A stretch of 64,000 nt of DNA from an uncultured Clostridia bacterium (GTDB lineage Bacteria; Bacillota; Clostridia; Christensenellales; UBA1242): NCBI GenBank assembly GCA_944350265.1, contig CALVOG010000004.1, forward strand, positions 41,866 to 105,865. Direction: 5' to 3'. Below are positions 53,577 to 61,981 of the stretch, piece after piece (the first letter of the stretch is position 1; each line of letters opens with the position of its first letter). The translations under genes and the position numbers were made by a program. The notes under the pieces were generated by a model. It was not told the origin of the DNA, searched no databases, and was given only the letters and a program-made list of their open reading frames with translations.

Positions 53577-54587
53577 ATGAAAAAAACAAGAATTGCAATC
53601 AATGGTTTTGGGCGAATTGGGAGGCTTGCGCTTCGCGTGATAGCCAAAAGGGATGACGCGGAGGTGGTTGCCATCAACGACCCATTTTTGACGGTTGACT
53701 ACGCGAAATATCTTTTGGAATACGACTCCGTTCACGGTCATTTTGACGAAAAAGTGACTGTTTCGGGCGATAAACTTGTTGTTGGGAAAATGAAAATTTC
53801 CTTCTACGCTGAAAAAGAACCAGCGCTTATTCCGTGGAAGAATGACAATGTGGACGTTGTTATCGAGTCGACTGGTAAGTTTACCACATACGAAAAAGCG
53901 GTGGCTCACATTTCGGCAGGGGCGAAAAAGGTGGTGGTTTCGGCGCCGGGAAAGGAGATGCCGATGTTTGTTATGGGCGTTAATGAGGACACGTATAAGG
54001 ATGAAATGAAGGTGGTTTCCAACGCGTCTTGCACAACAAACTGCCTTGCGCCACTTGTTAAGGTTATCGACAAAAAATTTGGTATTGTTGAGGGAATTAT
54101 GACCACCGTTCACTCCACAACCGCAACACAACTCACCGTTGACGGTGTCAGCAAAAAGGACTGGCGAGGCGGAAGAGCGGCGTCGTATAATATGATTCCA
54201 TCCTCAACGGGCGCGGCGAAAGCGGTGGGTGAAGTTTATCCAAAACTTAAAGGCAAACTCACTGGTAACAGCGTGAGAGTGCCAACAATAAATGTTTCCT
54301 TGATTGAACTCACTTGCACGCTCGAAAAAGACGCAACATATGAGGAAATTGTGAAAGAGATTAAACGCGCCAGCAAAAACGAAATGGCGGGTATTTTGGG
54401 CTGGACGGACGAGCCTGTTGTTTCCAGCGACTTTATTGGCGACGCGCGCACGTCCATTTTCGACGTAACCGCGGGCATTATGACCTCACCGCGCTTTGTG
54501 GAACTTATGGCGTGGTATGATAATGAGTGGGGCTACTCCAACAAACTTGTCGACCTCTGTGTGTATGTGAACAATGCGAAAAAATAA
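53577..54587 (+). CDS. gapA: Glyceraldehyde-3-phosphate dehydrogenase
   Basis: GapA oxidises glyceraldehyde-3-phosphate to 1,3-bisphosphoglycerate with NAD. The 336-residue protein has [14 protein letters not shown] (NAD fold), the catalytic [19 protein letters not shown], the loop [12 protein letters not shown] and WYDNEWGYS. An AAGGAG site precedes the ATG. Unlike many Bacillota, pgk and tpi do not follow; a hypothetical gene does, 11 bases downstream. Confidence 0.97.
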   Translation: MKKTRIAINGFGRIGRLALRVIAKRDDAEVVAINDPFLTVDYAKYLLEYDSVHGHFDEKVTVSGDKLVVGKMKISFYAEKEPALIPWKNDNVDVVIESTGKFTTYEKAVAHISAGAKKVVVSAPGKEMPMFVMGVNEDTYKDEMKVVSNASCTTNCLAPLVKVIDKKFGIVEGIMTTVHSTTATQLTVDGVSKKDWRGGRAASYNMIPSSTGAAKAVGEVYPKLKGKLTGNSVRVPTINVSLIELTCTLEKDATYEEIVKEIKRASKNEMAGILGWTDEPVVSSDFIGDARTSIFDVTAGIMTSPRFVELMAWYDNEWGYSNKLVDLCVYVNNAKK

Positions 54588-54597
54588 AGGATGAATT

Positions 54598-55548
54598 ATG
54601 AAAAGAGATTTGGGCAGAGATTTAATCGAGGGGCTTAGAGATAGCACGAATGTGGAGTTTGTGGAAAATTTGAATTTTACCATTTTTTCACTCGTTGACG
54701 AGGCGTTTAAGGCACTGTCGCAAAAATCCTCCTTCATTCAGGCTGATAAGGTCTACTTTATGCCCGTAAACGAGGTCAGCACGCACGCAATGACTTCTCA
54801 AAGCGTTTATTCCTATTTTTTGGGTGTTGCTAACACCGAAATTGAACTTAACTCGCTTGATAAAAAGCACTATTTAAAAAATTTGTGGAAGCGCTTTAAA
54901 AGAGCGTGGACGTTGGCGCGTAAGAAAAAGCGCAAGAAAAAGAAGGTGGAAGTGGAGCAAATCGCGCTTGTCACAAAGGAAAAGTATACGATTGATGACC
55001 TAAGAAGCGACATTGTTTTGAACATCTCCAAACTCTTGACGAACACCTCAATTGTGTATGAATACTATGACCATATCTCAATAATCGGCAAGGAAGATTT
55101 CGGCAGTAATATCAAAATTGACATCTACATTGCGATGTATGACGAAAAAAATGCCATTTTTAAACTCTATGACAACAAAAAAAATCGCTACTACAATGTG
55201 AGCTTCAGCGAGCGCTTTCGAAATGTTAAAATAAAGAGCGAAGAGTGCGAGAATTTTATCAATATGATAAAAATCTATAACAGCCTTTTCGCAAAAGCGT
55301 ATTCCAAGGTGCCGAACCAAATTCTTATTGAGAGTTTACTCTTTAATTGCCCAAATGCGCTTTTCGAAAAAGATTTATATCAAACTTTTTTGAATGTTTC
55401 AAACTATATTCGTATGACCGACGCCGATGCTATGCGCTCAATTTGCGATAACTCGAAGTCTATTTTCAAAGAAAAGTTGATTGTGGATGTCGGCGCACAA
55501 GTGGAGTTTATGAAACTCATCCGCCTTTTGGATGCTTATAAGATTTAG
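54598..55548 (+). CDS. Hypothetical protein, possible nucleotidyltransferase-like fold
   Basis: The family is not recognised. The 316-residue soluble protein has a basic central tract (ARKKKRKKKKVEVEQ) separating two regions. SVYSYFLGVANTEIEL and IIGKEDFGSNIKIDIYIAMYDE are placed like the Gly-Ser and third-aspartate strands of nucleotidyltransferases. The helical end (KVPNQILIESLLFNCPNALF) is also reminiscent of that group. The first acidic pair is not clear, so this is a guess. It sits directly behind gapA and is probably co-transcribed. Confidence 0.75.
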   Translation: MKRDLGRDLIEGLRDSTNVEFVENLNFTIFSLVDEAFKALSQKSSFIQADKVYFMPVNEVSTHAMTSQSVYSYFLGVANTEIELNSLDKKHYLKNLWKRFKRAWTLARKKKRKKKKVEVEQIALVTKEKYTIDDLRSDIVLNISKLLTNTSIVYEYYDHISIIGKEDFGSNIKIDIYIAMYDEKNAIFKLYDNKKNRYYNVSFSERFRNVKIKSEECENFINMIKIYNSLFAKAYSKVPNQILIESLLFNCPNALFEKDLYQTFLNVSNYIRMTDADAMRSICDNSKSIFKEKLIVDVGAQVEFMKLIRLLDAYKI

Positions 55549-55555
55549 GAGATTG

Positions 55556-55590
55556 AAAAATGCTTAACTTTATTGTTAAGCATTTTTTAT
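55556..55590 (+). terminator. Terminator (TGCTTAAC family) of the gapA unit
   Basis: AAAATGCTTAAC and GTTAAGCATTTTTT form a stem a few bases after the hypothetical gene. Confidence 0.9.
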
Positions 55591-55591
55591 G

Positions 55592-55770
55592 AGGAGTAAT
55601 TCGACGTCCGCGGGCGATAACCAAGCGCGCTTGGATGTGTGAGGGTGTTTTGGGTTTAGCCGTGTTTGCAAAAAGAGGGTTTAATAGACATTCGCGGGCA
55701 GTGACGGCTGATTAATTTTTGTGTAAATACCTAACAGTAGAAGTGGACAGTGTGGCAAGAGTTATTGCGC
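55592..55770. repeat. Palindrome-type repeat block
   Basis: A GACGTCCGCGGGCG block (55600) is followed by the perfect palindrome CCAAGCGCGCTTGG at 55621-55634, the TTTAGCCGTG tail, and a second GACATTCGCGGGC block near 55688. The gap is convergent. Confidence 0.85.
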
Positions 55771-55785
55771 ATATTCGCTAGATTC

Positions 55786-56292
55786 TTACAAAATATCCAT
55801 AAGGCGCTGATTGAACTTTTCCTCGGTGATAACGCCGTCCTCTTTAAGTTTTCTTAATTCCTCTAATTTACGGCGCTTTTCCGCGATTTCTCTATCTTGC
55901 GCGCGTTCTTCCTGCCTAACTTCCGCCCTTGAATTGATGATTATAATATCTGGTATGAACATTGAAATAAACAGGAGGAGCCAAGGTATCCATCCGCCAG
56001 CAAATATAATAATTATCAGCCCTGCAATGTAATACCTTTGCGACGAACGAAAATACTTTCCGCCGTGGCGAATGGCGTAAAAGAGGAGGATGCTGGCAAT
56101 TATTCCCGCCACAACCTCAACAAAAACAAAATAGATTGAGTAGTAGGAGATAAGGTAGATATACTGCCCTAAAATAGGCCCAAATTTGTTTGGGTCAACG
56201 AGATAAAGAATGAGAATCACCAAGTTCGCAACCATATTGATTAGGTTGATGATTGCCGAACTTAGAATTAAGTTGCGTTTTGTTTTGTTCAT
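55786..56292 (-). CDS. Membrane protein with C-terminal SHOCT domain
   Basis: Three or four hydrophobic helices occupy the first ~115 residues. They are followed by a charged linker (EVRQEERAQDREIAEKRRK) and a short C-terminal SHOCT-type motif (LEELRKLKEDGVITEEKFNQRLMDIL). SHOCT motifs are found at the ends of many proteins and probably mediate oligomer contacts. 168 residues. A GTGAGG site precedes the ATG. Function unknown. Confidence 0.82.
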   Translation of the reverse strand: MNKTKRNLILSSAIINLINMVANLVILILYLVDPNKFGPILGQYIYLISYYSIYFVFVEVVAGIIASILLFYAIRHGGKYFRSSQRYYIAGLIIIIFAGGWIPWLLLFISMFIPDIIIINSRAEVRQEERAQDREIAEKRRKLEELRKLKEDGVITEEKFNQRLMDIL

Positions 56293-56690
56293 AAAAACCT
56301 CACTAATATTATTGATTAAATTTCCCGTGCGTATTCAAACTTTGGTAAAAATGTTGCGCTTACTTTAGGTGGTTGTGATTTGCAAGAATTTTGACGCATA
56401 AATAGCACCAATAGCACTAAAACCAGCAATTTTCTAAAAACTAGCGCGCATATTGTGTTTAGTTTTTTAAGTTTCGATTGCAAAATTATCGATAAGGCGT
56501 TGTCATTCACTACGCACTGCAAAGAAGTTTCATTTGTTCCATTTAGCAATTTTTACCACTTCAAAATTTAATCATAAGCCATATATATGCTAACATTTTT
56601 TAAAATAAGTGTCAAATCATTTTGAAAAAAAGAGAAAATATGCTAAAAATATATTGTATGGTTGAATATTTTTAAATCATCCACTAAAAA
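56293..56690. other. Divergent gap, nothing recognised
   Basis: About 400 AT-rich bases lie between the SHOCT protein and the SDR gene. Short frames lack ribosome sites, and no repeat module is present. Confidence 0.5.
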
Positions 56691-56706
56691 ATTAGAGAGG
56701 GTTAAT

Positions 56707-57489
56707 ATGAGAATTGAAAAAAGAACAGTGGTAATCACGGGTGCGTCGAGCGGTATCGGCAAGGGGCTTAAAGAGATTTTTGAAAGAAAGGGCGACAAGG
56801 TGATTGACGTTTCGCTTGACGGAAAAGACTATAAGTGCGACGTTGGCGATGAAAAGAGGCTCAAAGAGGTGTTTGACGACATCTATTTGAACCACGGAGG
56901 AATTGACATTCTTGTCACGTGTGCGGGCTACGGCGTTTCGGGCGCGATTGAGTTAATAAAAGAGGATGACGCGAAAAAGCAGTTTGATGTCAACTTTTTT
57001 GGCACTTCAAACACTTGTAAATACGCCATTCCAATGATGAACAGGAAGGGGAAGATTGTGATTATCTCTTCCGCAACCGCAATTTTTCCGTTGCCGTTCA
57101 AAGCATACTACTGCGCCAGCAAGGCGGCGGTGAACAGTTTTGCACAGTCGCTTAGAATGGAGTTGTCGAAAACGGATATTGAGGTGACTTCGATTTGCCC
57201 GGGCGATATCAAAACCAATTTCACCAATAATCGTGTTAAGCGCTACGAAACCAACGAGCGCTACGGCAAAGCGGTGGAACTTTCCACAAAACCGACCGAA
57301 AAGACCGAAAAAAGACGTATGCCTGTTTCATACGCGGTGAAAAAAATTATGAAAATCATTGAAAAAAAGAGGTTTAAGCCTCAGTATATTATCGGCAAGC
57401 AGTATCACATTTTCTACGCTTTTAAGCGGGTTGTCACAACCAAATTTCTTAACTTTTGCATCACTAAAATCTTCTATAAAACTCATTAA
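56707..57489 (+). CDS. Short-chain dehydrogenase/reductase
   Basis: This is a classical SDR with the cofactor loop TGASSGIGKG, CAGYG, the catalytic serine in IVIISSAT and YYCASK (the YxxxK motif). It has 260 residues. The lysine-rich C-terminus extends past the usual end (YIIGKQYHIFYAFKRVVTTKFLNFC) and may touch membranes. It oxidises or reduces an alcohol/ketone with NAD(P)(H); the substrate is unknown. ATG 56707 is chosen because AGAGAGG lies 6 bases upstream; a TTG-started longer frame lacks a site. Confidence 0.92.
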   Translation: MRIEKRTVVITGASSGIGKGLKEIFERKGDKVIDVSLDGKDYKCDVGDEKRLKEVFDDIYLNHGGIDILVTCAGYGVSGAIELIKEDDAKKQFDVNFFGTSNTCKYAIPMMNRKGKIVIISSATAIFPLPFKAYYCASKAAVNSFAQSLRMELSKTDIEVTSICPGDIKTNFTNNRVKRYETNERYGKAVELSTKPTEKTEKRRMPVSYAVKKIMKIIEKKRFKPQYIIGKQYHIFYAFKRVVTTKFLNFCITKIFYKTH

Positions 57490-57911
57490 TGGGATTATTA
57501 GACAAGTGGACACATTAGACGTCCGCGGGTGATGATTGACTAGCCTTCGGTTTAAACAATATAGCATAATGTGTGACACCTTAAAATGTGACAGCGTCAC
57601 CTACGACGAGATTCTTCGCTACGCTAAGAATGACCAAGCGCGCTTGGATATGTGAGGTGTTTTCGGTTTAACCGTGTTTCGCTGACGAAAGAGAGTATGG
57701 GTTAGGCATATGAAAAGTGGATACATTAGACGTCCGCGGGTGATGATTGACTAGCCTTCGGTTTAATTGATATAGCATAATATGCGACATCTTAGAATGT
57801 GACAGCGTCACCTACGACCATTCTTCGGCGTTGCCTCAGAATGACAAATAACTGCCCTGCCTTCGGTATAAGCGACACTGCTTAACACGCGACACAACAA
57901 ATGTGACAGCG
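57490..57911. repeat. Repeat cluster between the SDR gene and tadA
   Basis: Two successive composite units are present. The first runs from a GACGTCCGCGGGTG block (57518) through a GTGACAGCGTCAC hairpin (57588), core (57600) and palindrome CCAAGCGCGCTTGG (57634-57647) to its tail. The second runs from another GACGTCCGCGGG block (57729) through a hairpin (57800) and core (57815) to CTGCCCTGCCTTCGG. A third GTGACAGCGTCAC (57902) abuts the tadA stop. The first ~60 bases after each GACGTCC block are nearly identical. Confidence 0.9.
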
Positions 57912-58352
57912 TCACCTTTTAGAGCGGAAAAACGCGCTTAACATCTGTGCGCATTTTTCGCTATATGCATCCAATTTTTCCATCTCCACTTTGTGGTTCA
58001 GGCGAGTGCTTGCAAAGATTTGCTCGGCGAGGTTGTCGTTTGTGTTTGTTTCGTCAGCGCCATAATAAACCTTATCAATTCTTGCGTTTGCAATCGCACC
58101 AGCGCACATCGGGCAAGGTTTAAGCGTGACATAAATTTCGCACCCTTCAAGGCGCCAATCTTTAAGTTTTTTGCACGCTTTTCGTATCGCCACAATTTCG
58201 GCGTGGTTAAGCGCGCTTTTTGTTTTTTCTCTCTTATTAAACCCCTTTGCAATCACTTTTCCGCTCTTAACAATAACGGCGCCGATGGGAACTTCCTCTC
58301 GTTTTCTTGCCTTTTCCGCTTCCAGCAATGCCATTTCCATAAACTCATTCAT
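57912..58352 (-). CDS. tadA: tRNA-specific adenosine deaminase TadA
   Basis: TadA converts the wobble adenosine of tRNA-Arg to inosine. The 146-residue zinc deaminase has the motifs HAEIVAIRKA (metal His and catalytic Glu) and PCPMCAGAI (two Cys ligands). No ribosome site precedes the ATG; TTGACT-N17-TAAAAT ends six bases upstream, so the mRNA should be leaderless. The stop codon lies next to a repeat hairpin. It is divergent from a CAAX protease gene only 78 bases away. Confidence 0.95.
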   Translation of the reverse strand: MNEFMEMALLEAEKARKREEVPIGAVIVKSGKVIAKGFNKREKTKSALNHAEIVAIRKACKKLKDWRLEGCEIYVTLKPCPMCAGAIANARIDKVYYGADETNTNDNLAEQIFASTRLNHKVEMEKLDAYSEKCAQMLSAFFRSKR

Positions 58353-58358
58353 AGTGCT

Positions 58359-58387
58359 ATTTTAACTTATTACTGAAATTAAGTCAA
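58359..58387 (-). promoter_or_regulatory. Promoter of tadA, leaderless geometry
   Basis: On the minus strand TTGACT (58387-58382), 17 bases and TAAAAT (58364-58359) lie six bases before the tadA ATG. Confidence 0.88.
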
Positions 58388-58414
58388 ATAATGTTTGTGT
58401 TTTTTCCTCGTTTG

Positions 58415-58423
58415 TGCTATTAT
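58415..58423 (+). promoter_or_regulatory. Extended -10 of the CAAX protease gene
   Basis: TGCTATTAT ends at 58423, seven bases before ATG 58431. A TTTGTG word about 18 bases upstream may serve as -35. Confidence 0.65.
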
Positions 58424-58430
58424 ATTACCT

Positions 58431-59438
58431 ATGGAAGAAAACGTCAAAACATTTAATAAGCGCAATTTCTACACGTCGGGCGATTCGGCAAGGGTGTTTT
58501 TGTTTGCCTTTTTGTTGCCTATTCTCTTTGCGCTTGTTTTTTCATATATCGGCTATGCCATTGCAGGCGCGCTTAATGTGACATTTAGTGAGGGCGAAAG
58601 TTTTGTCACGGTGCTATATGAAAATTATCTATGGTTCTCTATTCCATATATGCTCTTGTCGCAGATAACTTTCGTTTGCATATTTTTTGTCTATAACAAG
58701 GTGAATCGCATAACTTTTTCGGCGTGCAACCTGTCGGTGAAGAAAATCAGTCCAATAACAACACTTTTTTGCGTGCTTTTCGGCATTGTGTTCGTTGTTG
58801 GGCTTTATGGCTTAATTGAAGGATGCTTTGGAGAACTCTTTTCAATGTTTGGGCTAAGCGCAACAAAATCGCCAATCCCGCTTGATAACTTTTGGTGGTA
58901 TCTTCTCAACATCCTCCTTTTTGGCATCATTCCAGCGTTTGTTGAAGAACTCATCTTTCGCGGGGTGATTTTCAGTGGCTTAAAGCGAAGCGTGGGAAGG
59001 GTGGGCGCAATCTTTTTGTCGGCGCTCGTGTTCGCGCTTATGCACCAAAACATTTCCTCCTTCCTCTATCCGTTTATTATGGGCGTGGCGTTTAGTTTGA
59101 TTTTTGAGTATACCGGCAATTTGTTCTACACAATGCTCTTTCACCTTTTCAACAACATAACGACAATAACGATTCAATACCTAATAAACAACAACGCGCT
59201 CACCTTGCCAACAAACATCAACGCTGTTTATATCATTGTGTCGATTATTTTAATGCTTGTTGTTTTTGCTCTCTTTTTCCTCTTCTATTTCTTCTATCTT
59301 CGACCGCGTAAATGCGCCGAGCAGAGCGAGGAGGGAGAGTTTAACGATAACGCTATCTTCGTCGGTAAACTTCCGCTCTTATTTTATCTCGGTTTAGTTT
59401 TATCAACGGCGGTTGTGGTTATAAATATCTTTGTTTAA
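58431..59438 (+). CDS. CPBP/CAAX-type intramembrane protease
   Basis: The 335-residue membrane protein has about eight helices and the Abi/CPBP motifs VEELIFRGVIF (glutamate pair and arginine), HQNISSFLYPFIMG and FHLFNN. The family includes CAAX prenyl endopeptidase-like and bacteriocin-immunity proteases. The start is ATG 58431, just after the extended -10 box; the longer frame begins upstream of the expected transcript. A second, related protease gene follows 41 bases later. Confidence 0.9.
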   Translation: MEENVKTFNKRNFYTSGDSARVFLFAFLLPILFALVFSYIGYAIAGALNVTFSEGESFVTVLYENYLWFSIPYMLLSQITFVCIFFVYNKVNRITFSACNLSVKKISPITTLFCVLFGIVFVVGLYGLIEGCFGELFSMFGLSATKSPIPLDNFWWYLLNILLFGIIPAFVEELIFRGVIFSGLKRSVGRVGAIFLSALVFALMHQNISSFLYPFIMGVAFSLIFEYTGNLFYTMLFHLFNNITTITIQYLINNNALTLPTNINAVYIIVSIILMLVVFALFFLFYFFYLRPRKCAEQSEEGEFNDNAIFVGKLPLLFYLGLVLSTAVVVINIFV

Positions 59439-59479
59439 TCGTAAAATGCTTTTAGGAGCGAATTTTTTAGGAGCAAATT

Positions 59480-60595
59480 TTGGAAAAGAAAGAAGTTTTC
59501 AGCACTAGTTTAATATATTTTGTTGTGGTTTGCCTTTTTGTGACGATAAGAATTTTGAACGGCTTTAACCTATTTTCTTTTATGGGCGAGGCGGAGAGTT
59601 ATGTTCTTAGCGGAGTTTTGCAAGTGGGGGTTTTATTTTTGTTGTCGGTTGTTATGTTTAAAACGATAAACAAAAAAACTTTTCGTGCCACATTTGAAGA
59701 TTTTAACTATCGCAAGGTTTCCATAAAGGTTATTTTGATTGCGTTTGGGCTTGGCGTTGTCATTTACCTATTGAATGTTTTTGTTTCAAGTTTTTTTAGC
59801 ACAATTTTGCAAAGTCTTGGCTATCATTACGGCACTTCGTCAGGCGGAGAACAGAACGGCTGGACGCTTGTTTTGTCGCTTATCTTTGTGGCACTTATGC
59901 CTGCCGTGTGCGAAGAAACGCTTCATCGCGGTATGCTTTTAAACGGCACTCGCGGGCTTGGTATGAAAAAATGTATCCTCATAAACGGCTTGATGTTTGG
60001 GCTAATGCACCTCAACATTGAACAGTTTTTCTATGCCACATTAATCGGTTTTTTCCTCGGGTTTGTGGTCTATATCACGGGGTCCATCTATCCGTGTATG
60101 ATAATTCACTTTATGAACAATGGCATCGGGGTGGTGCTGTCGTTTATGCAAAACAAAAACCTTCTTTCGGGCGGGGTGTTTGTGAAACTTAATCTCCTTT
60201 TGTCGTCCAATCCAATTCTCGGCACTTTCATCATCTTTTTAATTATTTTTGCGCTTGTTTTTCTCCTATACTTCCTCACACGCATCTTAATTCGCTGTTC
60301 GGTTGAGGACGATTTTAGGTTGAGGAAAAAGGAACTTTCCAATCTCCTAAAAAAATTCACTTATTTTGGCGAGGTGGATAAGATTACAAACGATAGCGTG
60401 GAAGATGACGAGGAACTTAGCAATGAACTAAGCAATCTTAACCGCATTAAAAATTTGATTGACGAACGCCCTGAGGCGGTGGTGATTCGCACAAAAAAAG
60501 TTAAGTTCGACTTTAAAACTAAGGCGTTTTTCTGGGCGTCGGCGTCGCTTATGGCTCTATGCACGCTGTTTTCGTTTATTTGGGGTGTGATATGA
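59480..60595 (+). CDS. Second CPBP/CAAX-type intramembrane protease
   Basis: This paralogue has 371 residues with VCEETLHRGMLLNG, HLNIEQFFYATLIGFFLG and IHFMNN, the three CPBP motifs, and a long charged cytoplasmic segment (VEDDFRLRKKELSNLL ... DDEELSNELSNLNRIKN) before a final helix. TTG 59480 is the likely start, 6 bases after AGGAG. The site is duplicated upstream (TTTTAGGAGC twice). Its stop overlaps the rlmH start, so the genes are coupled. Confidence 0.9.
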   Translation: MEKKEVFSTSLIYFVVVCLFVTIRILNGFNLFSFMGEAESYVLSGVLQVGVLFLLSVVMFKTINKKTFRATFEDFNYRKVSIKVILIAFGLGVVIYLLNVFVSSFFSTILQSLGYHYGTSSGGEQNGWTLVLSLIFVALMPAVCEETLHRGMLLNGTRGLGMKKCILINGLMFGLMHLNIEQFFYATLIGFFLGFVVYITGSIYPCMIIHFMNNGIGVVLSFMQNKNLLSGGVFVKLNLLLSSNPILGTFIIFLIIFALVFLLYFLTRILIRCSVEDDFRLRKKELSNLLKKFTYFGEVDKITNDSVEDDEELSNELSNLNRIKNLIDERPEAVVIRTKKVKFDFKTKAFFWASASLMALCTLFSFIWGVI

Positions 60596-61050
60596 TAAAC
60601 ATACGGATTGTTGCGGTTGGCAATTTGAAGGAAAAATTTTCAAAGGACGCGGAAAAGGAGTATCAAAAACGCTTGTCCGCCTTTTCAAAAATCGAAATTG
60701 TGGAAACGAAAGAGTTTAATGAACTTAAAAACGTTGACCTTATTAAAGAAAAAGAGGGCGAGGAGATTTTAAGGCATATAACGGGCTTCCCTATCCTTTT
60801 AGATAGGTTGGGCGACGAGGTGTCAAGCGAAGATTTTTCAAAAACCATTCAAAAAATTTCACTTCAATCTTCAAGCGTCACCTTCATTGTGGGCGGGTCG
60901 TATGGCGTCACTGGCGCCGTTAAGAAGGTGGCTAAAAAGACGATTTCCTTTTCAAAACTCACCTTCCCACACAACCTTTTTAGGGTTATGCTTTTGGAAC
61001 AAATTTATCGCGCTTTCACCATAATTGAAGGGAAGAAATATCACAAATAA
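60592..61050 (+). CDS. rlmH: 23S rRNA pseudouridine1915 N3-methyltransferase
   Basis: RlmH is a SPOUT methyltransferase acting on helix 69 of 23S rRNA. The 152-residue protein has INIRIVAVGNLKEKF, ILLDRLGDEVSSEDF, the knot segment FIVGGSYGVTGAVK and the C-terminal FPHNLFRVMLLEQIYRAFTI. ATG 60592 overlaps the preceding TGA. The end EGKKYHK is typical of the family. Confidence 0.95.
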   Translation: MINIRIVAVGNLKEKFSKDAEKEYQKRLSAFSKIEIVETKEFNELKNVDLIKEKEGEEILRHITGFPILLDRLGDEVSSEDFSKTIQKISLQSSSVTFIVGGSYGVTGAVKKVAKKTISFSKLTFPHNLFRVMLLEQIYRAFTIIEGKKYHK

Positions 61051-61100
61051 CTTCAATTAAAAGTTATAAAAATTGTTGATTAAGTGGCGGTTGTTCACTA

Positions 61101-61129
61101 TTGACTTTCGCGGGAAATTTTGCTAAAAT
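61101..61129 (+). promoter_or_regulatory. Strong promoter upstream of the 24-residue peptide and yajC
   Basis: TTGACT (61101-61106), 17 bases and TGCTAAAAT (ending 61129) predict a start near 61136, with a ~105-base leader before the peptide. Confidence 0.85.
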
Positions 61130-61240
61130 ATGGACAAGTTTTGGCGAAAAAGACAAAAAAATTTAAAATATTTCATTTTTCGCTTAAATTCGTTTGGAAA
61201 ATTTTAGTAAGATGTGTTACTATTAAAAGGAGTAATTCCT

Positions 61241-61315
61241 GTGGGTATAAACGAACTTGCGATTCCGCTTTTAGTGATGTTTTTAATACTTCTTATGGGA
61301 TTTTATTTTAAATAA
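61241..61315 (+). CDS. 24-residue hydrophobic peptide upstream of yajC
   Basis: A strong AAAAGGAG site sits 7 bases before GTG 61241, opening a 24-codon frame, V/M-GINELAIPLLVMFLILLMG-FYFK. This is one transmembrane helix. The stop TAA is part of TAAAGGAG, the yajC ribosome site, so the peptide and yajC are coupled. It could be a small Sec-associated membrane peptide or a leader peptide controlling yajC. No cysteines are present, so it is not the six-cysteine peptide known near yajC in clostridia. Confidence 0.6.
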   Translation: MGINELAIPLLVMFLILLMGFYFK

Positions 61316-61326
61316 AGGAGATTGTT

Positions 61327-61845
61327 ATGGAAAATGTTGTAAATTACATCTTAATCGGGCTTGTGGTGCTTATGCTTATCGCGCTTCCAATTATGATGAA
61401 CAGCAAAAACAAAAAAGAAACGCAAAAAATGCAAGAACAAACAAATTCGCTTAAAATTGGGGATAAGGTGCTGACAACAAGTGGGGTGTATGGCACAATC
61501 ACCGAACTTAAATTCGATGACACGCAAAAACTTGTTGTTATTGAAACGGGCGGAAAGGTTAAAAGTTATATGACCGTGGACGCTTATGCCATCTACACCG
61601 TCTTTAAAAGCGAAGAGGAACTTCGGGCTGAAGCGCTGAGAAAAGAGGAAGAAGAAAAGGCTAAACTTGCCGAAAAGGAAGCGAAAAAGAATAAAAAGAG
61701 CGAAGTTGTTGAGGTTGTGACTGAAGAGGTTGCTGAAAATGTTGAAAACACAAGCGAGCCTAAAACGGAAAGCGCTGAGGAAGTTAAAGTTGAGGAAACT
61801 AAGGTAAATGAAACAAAAACAACCAAAAAAACAAAAAAGAAGTGA
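61327..61845 (+). CDS. yajC: Preprotein translocase accessory subunit YajC
   Basis: YajC associates with SecDF in protein export. The 172-residue protein has one N-terminal helix (VVNYILIGLVVLMLIALPIMM). The YajC core follows (LKIGDKVLTTSGVYGTITELK ... VVIETGGKVKSYMTVDAYAIYTV). A long Glu/Lys/Thr-rich tail (residues ~95-172) extends well past the usual ~100-residue length. AAAGGAG precedes the ATG. secD/secF are not present downstream; the chromosome continues into an accessory patch. Confidence 0.92.
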   Translation: MENVVNYILIGLVVLMLIALPIMMNSKNKKETQKMQEQTNSLKIGDKVLTTSGVYGTITELKFDDTQKLVVIETGGKVKSYMTVDAYAIYTVFKSEEELRAEALRKEEEEKAKLAEKEAKKNKKSEVVEVVTEEVAENVENTSEPKTESAEEVKVEETKVNETKTTKKTKKK

Positions 61846-61889
61846 TGTTAATCAAGCGATTTTGAAACTAGCACTATTTTTAGAGAAAG

Positions 61890-61934
61890 AAAAGAGTATA
61901 GATTAAGTTTTATTTTAAAATATACTCTTTTTTA
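61890..61934 (+). terminator. Terminator after yajC
   Basis: AAAGAGTATA (61891-61900) pairs with TATACTCTTT (61921-61930) and is followed by T residues. It closes the operon before the accessory patch. Confidence 0.8.
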
Positions 61935-61966
61935 TTATCTTATCCGTTTGTTTTATTATTACTTTT

Positions 61967-61975
61967 TGATATAAT
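61967..61975 (+). promoter_or_regulatory. Extended -10 of the HExxH gene, leaderless geometry
   Basis: TGATATAAT ends at 61975, six bases before ATG 61982. A weak TTGTTT lies about 16 bases upstream. Confidence 0.65.
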
Positions 61976-61981
61976 CATTTT

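Noticed and set aside
61120-61311. 63-codon frame upstream of yajC
   Set aside because: It starts inside the promoter, has no ribosome site, and overlaps the better supported 24-residue peptide in another frame.
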